Part shown: positions 1-6,200 of the stretch, piece by piece
Layout of the letters: every line of letters begins with the position of its first letter
How positions within the stretch are numbered: position 1 is the stretch's first letter
Source of the DNA: a bacterium
GTDB lineage: Archaea > Thermoproteota > Nitrososphaeria > Nitrososphaerales > CADDZS01
Assembly (NCBI GenBank): GCA_027310845.1
Contig: DAIDAB010000052.1
Span: 1 to 11,132 of the forward strand
Length of the DNA: 11,132 nucleotides
Direction: 5' to 3'
The notes under the pieces: model-generated
What the model was told of the DNA's origin: nothing
The model's database searches: none
The model's input: only the letters and a program-made list of their open reading frames with translations
Position numbers and translations under genes: made by a program

Positions 1-1301
1 GTGGTAATTGATTTCGCATGCCTTTCAACCCAAGGCTTTCCCGAATGAGAAAGGAAGTTTAGGAATGTCTGCCCGCCGTCAAGCGGGTAGAGAGGAATGG
101 CGTTGAAGAACGCGAGATTGATATTAATGAAAAATATCCAGAAGAGAGTTAGAGCAACAGGATACCAAGCATCGCCGAGCACTGGTGACGTGTAGAGGTT
201 GTGAAGTGTGTTTGAAAACGGCACGACCGTCTCCGCCTGTGGGATTATACCTGGAACTATCAAGTAAAGCGTCGAGGTGCGGACTGAAAAAATCGCACTC
301 GAGTAAGTGTTCTTCACAGATATAAGGTCAGATTGGCTCATCACATTGCCCACACCGATGAACCCAATGCTCTTGTTTGCTGGGCTTTGACCCAGCGTTA
401 TCGTGTAATTACTAGCCTGTCCCTGATGTTCTATCGTCAATGTCAAGGATTGGTTGGGTTTAGTGTTTGCCATGAAACTTGAGAGCACCTGTTCTGACTG
501 GACTTGAGTCCCGTTTGCCGCGACTATCAGGTCGCCTGCTGAGAGATGTCCTTGAATGTGCAAAGTGTCAGCCGGGCTTCCTGAAATGATCGACCCGACG
601 TACACCCCATTGTAATTATGAGGGACGAGCCCGCCGACTAGGGCCAGGAGAAGTAGCAGGCAAATCGCTGCAACTATGATGTTGCTCCCTGGACCGCCTG
701 TCATAATCCGGCCAGAGTCCCGAAAGCGAGCCTTTGCAATTTGCTTCTCATCGACCTCAACAAAAGCACCTATAGGGACAAAGAGAAAGAAAATCACGCC
801 TGTAGATTTCACAGGAAGGTGGAATCTTCTCGCGAGCACGCCGTGAGTGCCTTCATGGATTACTACTGCAATTATTATTCCGATCAGACCATAAATCACA
901 GGAATGAACGGATTGATTCCCGGCAGAAGAAGGTAAGATTGGAGCGGAAGCTGCTGGCCAGGAGTGTAACCGCTTGCCGTACACTGGCTTGGCGGAGCCG
1001 CTCCAACGAGACAGCGAAATTGTAGGCTGCTTGTCACGAGAATGTAGGTGTTATCAATCATGAGCCAAACCATGAATGCCGCAGCCGCAATTGTGATTGC
1101 GATCATTGCCCATCCTAGCGCAGAGAAGATCCTGTATTTTGCCAACCGATCGAGCAAGTACAGGAGCTTCTTCGTCCTGACCATCACAATTCCCCATGAG
1201 AAGGTGACAGCCTTCTGCTCCTTCTCGGGTTCGTTTTCAGCTTGGGCGTCAGCAAGGTCCTTCCCAGGCGTGCCCAGAGGATTCTGATCAGAGTCTGCCA
1301 A
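1..1301 (-). CDS. Site-2 protease (M50 family) membrane zinc metalloprotease with PDZ domain, C-terminus cut by window edge
   Basis: Intramembrane metalloprotease of the S2P/RseP type, which cleaves membrane-anchored substrates within the bilayer. I translated this strand by hand; the frame is open to the left edge. Numbering from TTG 1301: an acidic cytoplasmic N-terminus (about 1-40), hydrophobic segments, an external loop with two cysteines, then the zinc motif HEGTHG (H149, E150, H153) in a hydrophobic helix. A GPGSN motif follows, then a PDZ-like domain at about 232-295 (VGSIISGSPAD, then SAGDLIVAANG). The second active-site motif is LDGGQ (D408). About 433 residues are visible, so probably only a last membrane segment and tail are missing. 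The start is uncertain: TTG 1301 gives a short leader from an AT-rich element near 1333-1342, but in-frame TTG 1319 is also possible. It is divergent from the tRNA thiolase gene. Family assignment is firm; substrate unknown. Confidence 0.88.
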   Translation of the reverse strand, partial: MADSDQNPLGTPGKDLADAQAENEPEKEQKAVTFSWGIVMVRTKKLLYLLDRLAKYRIFSALGWAMIAITIAAAAFMVWLMIDNTYILVTSSLQFRCLVGAAPPSQCTASGYTPGQQLPLQSYLLLPGINPFIPVIYGLIGIIIAVVIHEGTHGVLARRFHLPVKSTGVIFFLFVPIGAFVEVDEKQIAKARFRDSGRIMTGGPGSNIIVAAICLLLLLALVGGLVPHNYNGVYVGSIISGSPADTLHIQGHLSAGDLIVAANGTQVQSEQVLSSFMANTKPNQSLTLTIEHQGQASNYTITLGQSPANKSIGFIGVGNVMSQSDLISVKNTYSSAIFSVRTSTLYLIVPGIIPQAETVVPFSNTLHNLYTSPVLGDAWYPVALTLFWIFFININLAFFNAIPLYPLDGGQTFLNFLSHSGKPWVERHAKSIT

Positions 1302-1332
1302 GGCGCGAACGGAGACCAATCGATACAGTAAT

Positions 1333-1342
1333 GGTATTAATG
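1333..1342. promoter_or_regulatory. Possible TATA element in the divergent 1301/1371 gap
   Basis: The AT-rich stretch GTATTAATG lies in the short gap between two divergent genes. Its centre is about 33 bases before the plus-strand GTG start at 1371, which fits a near-leaderless archaeal transcript. Read on the other strand it lies about 36 bases before TTG 1301 of the protease, so one element or two overlapping ones may serve both genes. This rests on position and AT content only. Confidence 0.3.
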
Positions 1343-1370
1343 TTAGTGCTCCAGAGTTTGGGTCGGCAGA

Positions 1371-2348
1371 GTGAAACCGACCTTGGAAAATGCTCGCATT
1401 GAGAGAGCGAAGGCAAGTCCCACATGCCGATGCGGTGGAAAGACAGTATATTTCCGCGCGTACAACGGCGAGTCACTCTGCTCAAAATGTTTCAATGATT
1501 CGATCTTCGAGAAAACAAAGAAAGCTATCTCAAAATACGATATGCTTCACTATGGCGACAGGGTTGGAGTCGCGGTCTCGGGGGGCAAAGACTCTACTTC
1601 CTTATTGTATGTGCTGAGCGAGATCACAAAAGGTCATGGAACAAAACTCTATGCGCTCACAGTTGATGAAGGCATTGATGGCTACCGAGAAGAGGCAGTC
1701 AAGAACGCGGAGAGGCTCGCTAAGAAACTCTCGATTCCGATGCTAGTGTCTTCCTACAAGGAGCTGTTCGGATTCACTCTGGATGAGGCACTGCAAGAGA
1801 GAAGTGAAAAAGCTATCAAGACTAGCTCGTGCGCGGTCTGCGGGCCGCTCCGAAGGAGATCGATTGACCGAACCGCAGAAAAGCTTGGTGTGAATGTGGT
1901 AGCCACTGCTCACAATCTTGACGATGTACTTCAGACTTTCTACATCAACCTCTACTCTGGAGACCTCGAGAGAATAAAGTGGCTCGACCCGAGTTTCAAG
2001 TCGGGCGCCGCAAACGAAGAATTCAAGCTTCGACGAATCAAGCCCATGATCGAGATATACGAGCAGGAGCTTGCATTCTTTGCGTACTTGAACAACTTGA
2101 CTTTTCAGAGCGAATCATGCCCTTACATGAACGAGGGAATCAGGACTGAAATCAGGCTCCACCTGAATGAACTAGAGAGAAAGCATCCAGGGATAAAATA
2201 TAGCACACTCAAAACCGCCCTTGGGATAGCTTCTAGCGTGGTTTTGGATCCAGACAGATCAAAGAAGATAATGCGCTGCGAGAGTTGCGGCGCTGTATCA
2301 ACTGGCCCGATATGTTCCGTCTGTCAGACATTGAAAGTTGTAAGTTAG
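1371..2348 (+). CDS. TIGR00269/TtuA-Ncs6-like tRNA 2-thiolation enzyme
   Basis: ATP-dependent tRNA sulfurtransferase of the TtuA/Ncs6 (CTU1) group, 325 residues. The family adenylates a tRNA uridine (position 54 or 34) and replaces its oxygen with sulfur delivered by a MoaD/ubiquitin-like thiocarboxylate carrier. Visible parts: an N-terminal metal-binding region (C19, C21, C37, C40); the PP-loop SGGKDS at 70-75; CAVC with C154 and C157, plus C250 in SESCPY, matching the three ligands of the TtuA [4Fe-4S] cluster; AHNLDD at 180-185; and a C-terminal zinc ribbon (C303, C306, C315, C318). The first cysteine pair is spaced CxC rather than the usual CxxC. The start is GTG 1371, about 18 codons before the first cysteine. 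A MoaD-like carrier is encoded 0.5 kb downstream on the opposite strand. U54 versus U34 specificity cannot be read from the sequence. Confidence 0.9.
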   Translation: MKPTLENARIERAKASPTCRCGGKTVYFRAYNGESLCSKCFNDSIFEKTKKAISKYDMLHYGDRVGVAVSGGKDSTSLLYVLSEITKGHGTKLYALTVDEGIDGYREEAVKNAERLAKKLSIPMLVSSYKELFGFTLDEALQERSEKAIKTSSCAVCGPLRRRSIDRTAEKLGVNVVATAHNLDDVLQTFYINLYSGDLERIKWLDPSFKSGAANEEFKLRRIKPMIEIYEQELAFFAYLNNLTFQSESCPYMNEGIRTEIRLHLNELERKHPGIKYSTLKTALGIASSVVLDPDRSKKIMRCESCGAVSTGPICSVCQTLKVVS

Positions 2349-2465
2349 GCGCATGTAGATACTCATCTAGAGCACGAGTCAAACAATCTCGATTTCTATC
2401 TGGCGCGCGTCATATTTCTTGTCCGAGTATCTGCTCCTTCCTTGATCAGACTCTTCTATTGATTC

Positions 2466-2787
2466 TCAGTTGGGATAGATCTGCGAATAAGTATTGAAAT
2501 GGAATGATTTGACAAGAGTTCCAACCTGCTTATTGGCATCCTTCTCTGCTAATTTCAATTCCTCGCTGTCTAGTGAGTTCTTGAGGTCGTTGTACGAACC
2601 ATATTCGAAGACCGCCAAGAATTGTGGATTGGATCGCTTTGAGTAGTAGCGCCTGATAGATTTCACACGCGGCATCTTCCCAGAAAACAAGGAAATGTGA
2701 TGCTCATCGTATCACGTTGAAATCCCGTACCTTGCCAGGCATTACCTCCGCGGAGACTATGAGTAGCGCAGAACTTGGATTTGACAT
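2466..2787 (-). pseudogene. EthD-like dimeric alpha/beta-barrel protein, frameshifted
   Basis: Two adjacent minus-strand frames together make one small ferredoxin-like (EthD/ABM-type) protein of about 105 residues. The first frame starts at ATG 2787 (in-frame ATG 2796 also possible) and runs 24 codons, ending ...VMPGKVRDFN at 2716, before a stop three codons later. The second frame begins YDEHHI at 2711 and continues through MPRVKSIRRYY and LAVFEYGS to the stop at 2466. In the family a segment of the form FN-x-W-Y-D-x-x-H-I is expected. Here only four bases (2712-2715) separate the FN and YD codons instead of six, so loss of two bases explains the break. The second frame alone would encode a 74-residue product from TTG 2690 lacking the first strand. 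It is either a recent pseudogene or a sequencing or assembly error. Family call from motif memory; substrate unknown. Confidence 0.65.
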
Positions 2788-2813
2788 TGGAGACATGCAA
2801 ATTTAAGAGATAC

Positions 2814-2823
2814 AATTTATCTT
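2814..2823 (-). promoter_or_regulatory. Possible TATA box for the EthD-like gene
   Basis: On the minus strand the sequence reads AAGATAAATT, centred about 31 bases before ATG 2787 and 22 before ATG 2796. A start site about 26 bases downstream would fall near 2793 and favour the shorter ATG. This suggests the broken gene has its own promoter in the 52-base gap after moaD rather than depending only on read-through. Confidence 0.35.
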
Positions 2824-2848
2824 TGCGTGCTGTCCGCTCTAAACATGG

Positions 2849-3139
2849 TTAAAATCCACCGCTTATGGGAGGGAGAATGACAAACTCCTCGATGTCTTTG
2901 CATTTCAGACTCTTTAGTCTAGATGAAGGTATTGAGTCGCCATCCACTGCAAAAGCGAGGCTCTTGTTCAGTTTTTCATCCGCTCCGTACACAAAGTTCT
3001 TGAATTTCGTTCCGTGATTTGCCGAAAGATTTTGGACCAGATCTTCTAGTGTGGAATCGCCTTCGATTCTGACTTTTTCCACACGCTTGCCGGCAAGCTC
3101 GCGAACAATGCCATAGTAGCGCACGGTGACCTCAGCCAT
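2849..3139 (-). CDS. moaD: MoaD/ThiS-family sulfur carrier with C-terminal Gly-Gly-Phe
   Basis: Small beta-grasp protein of 96 residues. MoaD carries sulfur as a C-terminal glycine thiocarboxylate and pairs with MoaE as molybdopterin synthase; relatives (TtuB, archaeal SAMPs) supply sulfur for tRNA thiolation or modify proteins. The sequence opens EVTVRYYGIVRELAGK, has a central SLAFAVDGD, and ends EEFVILPPISGGF, the family's PPxSGG tail plus one residue. The Phe96 codon TTT is directly followed by TAA, so the usual free terminal Gly-Gly is not encoded. ATG 3139 is preferred because a TATA-like element at 3166-3175 predicts a transcript start near 3145. In-frame TTG 3148, just after a GGAGGAAGG stretch, is an alternative. 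It lies apart from and opposite to moaCBE and faces the TtuA-like gene, so its partner could be either enzyme. Confidence 0.87.
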   Translation of the reverse strand: MAEVTVRYYGIVRELAGKRVEKVRIEGDSTLEDLVQNLSANHGTKFKNFVYGADEKLNKSLAFAVDGDSIPSSRLKSLKCKDIEEFVILPPISGGF

Positions 3140-3165
3140 TACGATGCAATCCTTCCTCCAAGATC

Positions 3166-3175
3166 TATGTATATC
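3166..3175 (-). promoter_or_regulatory. TATA box for moaD
   Basis: The minus strand reads GATATACATA, about 31 bases before ATG 3139. Archaeal initiation about 26 bases downstream would give a leader of only a few bases. It forms half of a divergent promoter region with the element at 3231-3238. Confidence 0.5.
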
Positions 3176-3230
3176 TCACGGAATTAGTCAATCCTCAACT
3201 CATATCTGAATCCCCGCGATAAGCATTCGC

Positions 3231-3238
3231 TTTTATAT
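3231..3238 (+). promoter_or_regulatory. TATA box for the Cys-rich mini-protein
   Basis: TTTTATAT is the clearest TATA box in the window. A start about 26 bases downstream, near 3260, leaves about 9 bases before ATG 3269. It would exclude the upstream TTG 3248 as the start codon. Confidence 0.6.
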
Positions 3239-3268
3239 CAAAATACGTTGGGTCTCTCGTATTCGAAA

Positions 3269-3487
3269 ATGCCAAAGAGCAATATTGACGTATGCTATTG
3301 CACGACTTGTAGGCACGAGAAGGCAAGCGAATGTATTGAAGAGTACAAGTGTAGCTGTTGCATTGAAGAAGACCGGATAAGACTGCAACATCCCGTGGTT
3401 CCAGGAGAAGTTGAAGAGGCCAGAGCCGAAGAAGAAGAGGAAGCAGACAAGGAATACTTCTCCGAAGCAGATCCAGACGTAATGTAA
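3269..3487 (+). CDS. Cys-rich, acidic-tailed mini-protein, probable zinc-binding
   Basis: A 72-residue protein I do not recognise. The first half packs seven cysteines into 23 residues (C9, C11, C14, C22, C28, C30, C31, plus H16), in the motifs CYCTTC and CSCC. This is enough for one or two structural zinc sites or a small Fe-S cluster. The second half is acidic, with a run of five glutamates at 54-58 and no hydrophobic segment, so it should be soluble. ATG 3269 is chosen over TTG 3248 because the TATA box at 3231-3238 places the transcript start between them. The good promoter and biased composition argue for a real gene. It is divergent from moaD and 127 bases ahead of the carboxypeptidase gene; neither neighbour gives a clear function. 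It could be a metallochaperone or a protein- or nucleic-acid-binding zinc ribbon. Function unknown. Confidence 0.72.
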   Translation: MPKSNIDVCYCTTCRHEKASECIEEYKCSCCIEEDRIRLQHPVVPGEVEEARAEEEEEADKEYFSEADPDVM

Positions 3488-3570
3488 AGAAGACACCCAT
3501 AGTTCAATTGAGAAAAATTGTATGCGCCAAAGCTTTCCTTCTCAGAACAGAGGTTAGAGGCAGAACAACG

Positions 3571-3590
3571 CATATACGTAGTATTAAGTG
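3571..3590 (+). promoter_or_regulatory. Possible promoter of the M32 carboxypeptidase gene
   Basis: Two AT-rich elements precede ATG 3615: CATATACG at 3571-3578 and GTATTAAG at 3581-3588. The second is about 30 bases before the start and would give a near-leaderless transcript; the first would give a leader of about 15 bases. I cannot choose between them. Confidence 0.35.
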
Positions 3591-3614
3591 TCGGAATTTC
3601 CTGATTATCCCTGA

Positions 3615-5093
3615 ATGTTCTCCAATCCGACAATTCTCGAACTAAATGAAAAATTCAGACCTGTCTGGGCTCTCGCAAGCTCGGGATCTCTACTTGATTG
3701 GGACCTGGAAGTCAACATGCCCGAGGCGGCTTCAACATCCCGAGGGGTGACAATGTCTCAACTCACTCTCTTGAGGCAGAAACATTTCAGCGAATTATAC
3801 CCCCTTCTTGAGAAGGCGGAGAGGATCACCGACCTCAACGATTATGAAAACGGATTGGTCAGGGTTCTCCAGAGATCGAGGAAATATTTCACGAAGATAC
3901 CTCCCAGCCTTCTCGAAGAAGAGCAAAGAACTTCAGTTGAGGCAACAGTCGTTTGGCGGCAAGCAAGGTCGAAATCTGATTTCAAGTTGTTCAAGCCATA
4001 TTTCGAAAAGGTCGTAGCCCTGAAAATCCAGATAGCAGAGAAGTTGGGCTTTGAAAAGCATCCTTACAACGCTTTGCTCGATCTGGGAGAGGAAGGAATA
4101 ACTGTCGACGACCTCGACTTGACCTTCTCTAGGCTCATCCCTGGCCTCAAGAAAATTCTCAGAAAAGTAATGGCAGAGTCGAGGTTCCCTCCAAATCATC
4201 CGCTCGAGGATGTGAAATATGATGTTGAATCGATGGATCGAGTAAACAGGAAGGTTATCGAGCTCCTCGAAATGCCCAAAGACAGATTCAGAATGGATGT
4301 CTCGACGCATCCATTCACGTCAAACACTTCGAGGGACGACGTGCGCATCACAACTCGATACGAAGGAGTCGACTTTCGTAACACAATGTATTCTACAATT
4401 CATGAGTCTGGTCACGCTATCTACGAGCTACAAATCGACGAAGCGATGGATTACACCCAGCTCGCTAACGGCGCATCAATGGGGTTCCACGAATCCCAGT
4501 CGAGGTTCTGGGAGAACATTATCGGGAGAAGCAGGGAATTCGCAATATTGATCAGGCCTGCTCTCAAGGAGAATCTCAGCTTCGTCTCACCTTACGATGA
4601 AGAGGAGCTTTACAAGTACTTCAACCTCGTGAGGCCTGGACTGATCAGAGTCGACGCAGACGAACTTACTTACAACTTTCACATCGCTCTCCGTTACGAG
4701 CTTGAAAAGAAACTGATCGGAGGTAAATTGGCAGTTTCCGAGCTACCTTCAATCTGGAACGATATGATGGACGAATACTTTGGTATCAGACCAAAGAACG
4801 ACGCCGAGGGTGTCCTGCAGGATATTCACTGGACGGCGAGTTTCGGATATTTCCCGAGTTACTCACTTGGCAATGTCATCTCAGGGATGATATGGAACAA
4901 AATGCGAAAGGACCTGAATCTCGCCGAGCTGACGCTAAAGGGCGAATTTGGACCGATCAAAGAGTGGCTCTATGACAAGATACACCATTGGGGTTCAACA
5001 TATGCACCAAAGGACCTTTCTCGAAGATCGCTTGGTGAGGGGTACAATCCTGACTATTTACTTGAGTATCTCGAACAGAAATTCTCTGGCTAA
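3615..5093 (+). CDS. M32 family carboxypeptidase (carboxypeptidase Taq type)
   Basis: Cytoplasmic metallocarboxypeptidase of the thermostable carboxypeptidase Taq/PfuCP family, 492 residues, the usual full length. It removes C-terminal residues from peptides using one divalent metal. The N-terminal helical part has the family's WDLEVNMPEAA region. The metal site is HESGH (H263, E264, H267), with the third ligand E293 in HESQSR at 292-297, 29 residues after E264 as in PfuCP. Further signatures are VDADELTYNFHIALRYELE around 346-364 and GVLQDIHW at 399-406 followed by GYFP. There is no signal peptide or membrane segment. ATG 3615 is the natural start. The preceding mini-protein gene is 127 bases away and moaC follows after 62 bases, so it is probably transcribed alone. 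Likely role: intracellular peptide turnover. Confidence 0.95.
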   Translation: MFSNPTILELNEKFRPVWALASSGSLLDWDLEVNMPEAASTSRGVTMSQLTLLRQKHFSELYPLLEKAERITDLNDYENGLVRVLQRSRKYFTKIPPSLLEEEQRTSVEATVVWRQARSKSDFKLFKPYFEKVVALKIQIAEKLGFEKHPYNALLDLGEEGITVDDLDLTFSRLIPGLKKILRKVMAESRFPPNHPLEDVKYDVESMDRVNRKVIELLEMPKDRFRMDVSTHPFTSNTSRDDVRITTRYEGVDFRNTMYSTIHESGHAIYELQIDEAMDYTQLANGASMGFHESQSRFWENIIGRSREFAILIRPALKENLSFVSPYDEEELYKYFNLVRPGLIRVDADELTYNFHIALRYELEKKLIGGKLAVSELPSIWNDMMDEYFGIRPKNDAEGVLQDIHWTASFGYFPSYSLGNVISGMIWNKMRKDLNLAELTLKGEFGPIKEWLYDKIHHWGSTYAPKDLSRRSLGEGYNPDYLLEYLEQKFSG

Positions 5094-5126
5094 AGCAGGC
5101 CAAGTAAGCGTAACCATCATAACCTT

Positions 5127-5154
5127 CTGTGTCCTTGGAACAATAAGGACGCAG
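5127..5154 (+). promoter_or_regulatory. 10-bp inverted repeat immediately before moaC
   Basis: The arms CTGTGTCCTT (5127-5136) and AAGGACGCAG (5145-5154) are complementary except for one T-G pair, around an 8-base spacer. The repeat ends one base before the moaC ATG at 5156. As DNA it could be a repressor site over the transcript start; as RNA, a hairpin that would cover the ribosome landing site. No T-run follows, so a terminator for the carboxypeptidase gene is less likely. Confidence 0.55.
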
Positions 5155-5155
5155 T

Positions 5156-5605
5156 ATGACTTCGACTCCAAAGATGGTTGACATCTCCGAAAAACCAGCC
5201 TTAAGACGGGAAGCCGTTGCAGAGGGAACGATCCACCTAAAAGAATCCACCATGCGACTCATCGAGTCAGCGAAAATCGAGAAGGGCGACCCGATTCAAA
5301 TAGCGACGGTGGGCGCAATCCAGGCGGTAAAGTCCACACCCAATTCGCTTATGATGTGTCATCCTATTCCCATTGAAGGCAGTTACGTGGATTTCTCAAA
5401 GGGTAAGGACTGGATAAGGACGCGTGTCACAGTGCTAGCCTACAGCAAAACGGGCGTCGAGATGGAGGCACTAAATGCAGTTTCAAACGCACTGTTGAAC
5501 ATCTGGGACGTAGTGAAAAAATATGAAAAGGATTCTTCTGGCCAGTATCCAGAAACAATGATAAGTGATATCCGCGTAGTGAAGAAGACCAAAGGAGGTT
5601 CATAG
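5156..5605 (+). CDS. moaC: Cyclic pyranopterin monophosphate synthase MoaC
   Basis: MoaC turns the 3',8-cyclo-GTP made by MoaA into cyclic pyranopterin monophosphate, the second step of molybdenum cofactor synthesis. The 149-residue protein is full length for the family. It shows MVDISEKPALRREAVAEG at 7-24, KGDPIQIATVGAIQA, the conserved MCHPIP with H69, VEMEALNAVSNALLN, and WDVVKK with D118 and K121. D118 and K121 match the catalytic Asp-x-x-Lys of E. coli MoaC (D128, K131). ATG 5156 lies 62 bases after the carboxypeptidase stop, with the inverted repeat 5127-5154 directly before it and a weak TATA-like CATAACC near 5118-5124. moaB follows after four bases, so the two are co-transcribed. Confidence 0.95.
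   Translation: MTSTPKMVDISEKPALRREAVAEGTIHLKESTMRLIESAKIEKGDPIQIATVGAIQAVKSTPNSLMMCHPIPIEGSYVDFSKGKDWIRTRVTVLAYSKTGVEMEALNAVSNALLNIWDVVKKYEKDSSGQYPETMISDIRVVKKTKGGS
5594..5599 (+). promoter_or_regulatory. Shine-Dalgarno site for moaB inside the end of moaC
   Basis: GGAGGT lies in the last codons of moaC, ten bases before TTG 5610. It supports that non-ATG start for moaB and indicates translation from a shared message. Confidence 0.55.
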
Positions 5606-5609
5606 TAGG

Positions 5610-6149
5610 TTGGCAAGAAGTCGGCACGAAGTGTCTCACGCAGCCGAAAACCACAAGTTAAACTCTCCGAGAAGGTTGCGCATTGCCCTGGTTACAGTGA
5701 GTTCGAGCAGGTTCAGAGATCCGACGATCAGGGACGATTCCGGAGAAACAGCTCTTGCCATATGTAAAAAGGCGGGACAGGACGCGCTCTTGGAAATAGT
5801 CGATGACGACAAGCAGATGATACGGCTTCACGTGCTGCGCGCCCTATTCGAAGAGGACGCCGACGCAGTGATCTTGATTGGTGGGACCGGACTCGCGCCG
5901 AGAGATGTCACGATCGAGGCAATATCTCCTTTGCTTGACAAGAAGCTTGAAGGGTTCGGAGAGATTCTTAGAAAGCTGAGTTACGACTCCATTGGTAGTC
6001 CGGCACTCATGTCGCGCACCGTCGCGGGACTCGTTGACAATAAACCAGTCTTCTGCCTTCCTGGTTCTCCTCAGGCAACTAAACTTGGAGTCGAGATGGC
6101 TTTGAAAGAACTGCCCCATGCAGTGTTTATTGCGAACAGCAAACCCTGA
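5610..6149 (+). CDS. moaB: MoaB/MogA-type molybdopterin adenylyltransferase
   Basis: Member of the MoaB/MogA family, which adenylylates molybdopterin to prepare metal insertion. Archaea generally use MoaB for this step. The 179-residue protein has a poorly conserved N-terminal stretch of about 25 residues, then LRIALVTVSSSR, the substrate-binding GGTGLAPRD at 91-99 with D99, a SIGSPALMSRTVAG segment, and PGSPQA beginning at P151. The start TTG 5610 is four bases after the moaC stop and ten bases after a GGAGGT site. Its odd basic N-terminus could mean that a later start is used, but no ATG occurs before the conserved core. moaE begins 51 bases downstream. Family call is secure. Confidence 0.93.
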   Translation: MARSRHEVSHAAENHKLNSPRRLRIALVTVSSSRFRDPTIRDDSGETALAICKKAGQDALLEIVDDDKQMIRLHVLRALFEEDADAVILIGGTGLAPRDVTIEAISPLLDKKLEGFGEILRKLSYDSIGSPALMSRTVAGLVDNKPVFCLPGSPQATKLGVEMALKELPHAVFIANSKP

Positions 6150-6200
6150 TCTCGATGTATCAGGCAATTATTCGACAACTCAAGGATCACTGGATGAGAA

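Noticed and set aside
741..1287. Two plus-strand open frames (741-1025 and 1048-1287)
   Set aside because: They lie opposite the site-2 protease, whose HExxH and membrane segments are clear on the minus strand; their own translations are low-quality shadows.
2701..2720. Programmed ribosomal frameshift in the EthD-like gene
   Set aside because: No slippery run or stimulatory structure is seen, and a simple +1 shift would leave the protein one residue short at the conserved Trp.
3248..3268. TTG 3248 as start of the Cys-rich protein
   Set aside because: It falls before the transcript start predicted from the TATA box at 3231-3238; ATG 3269 fits better.
3505..3520. Hairpin CAATT-GAGAAA-AATTG as a terminator
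   Set aside because: A five-pair A/T-rich stem with no following T-run is too weak to call.
3195..3633. Minus-strand open frames over the Cys-rich gene
   Set aside because: Serine-rich or irregular translations arise from the complement of the Glu/Cys codons; the plus frame has the promoter and the ordered cysteine pattern.
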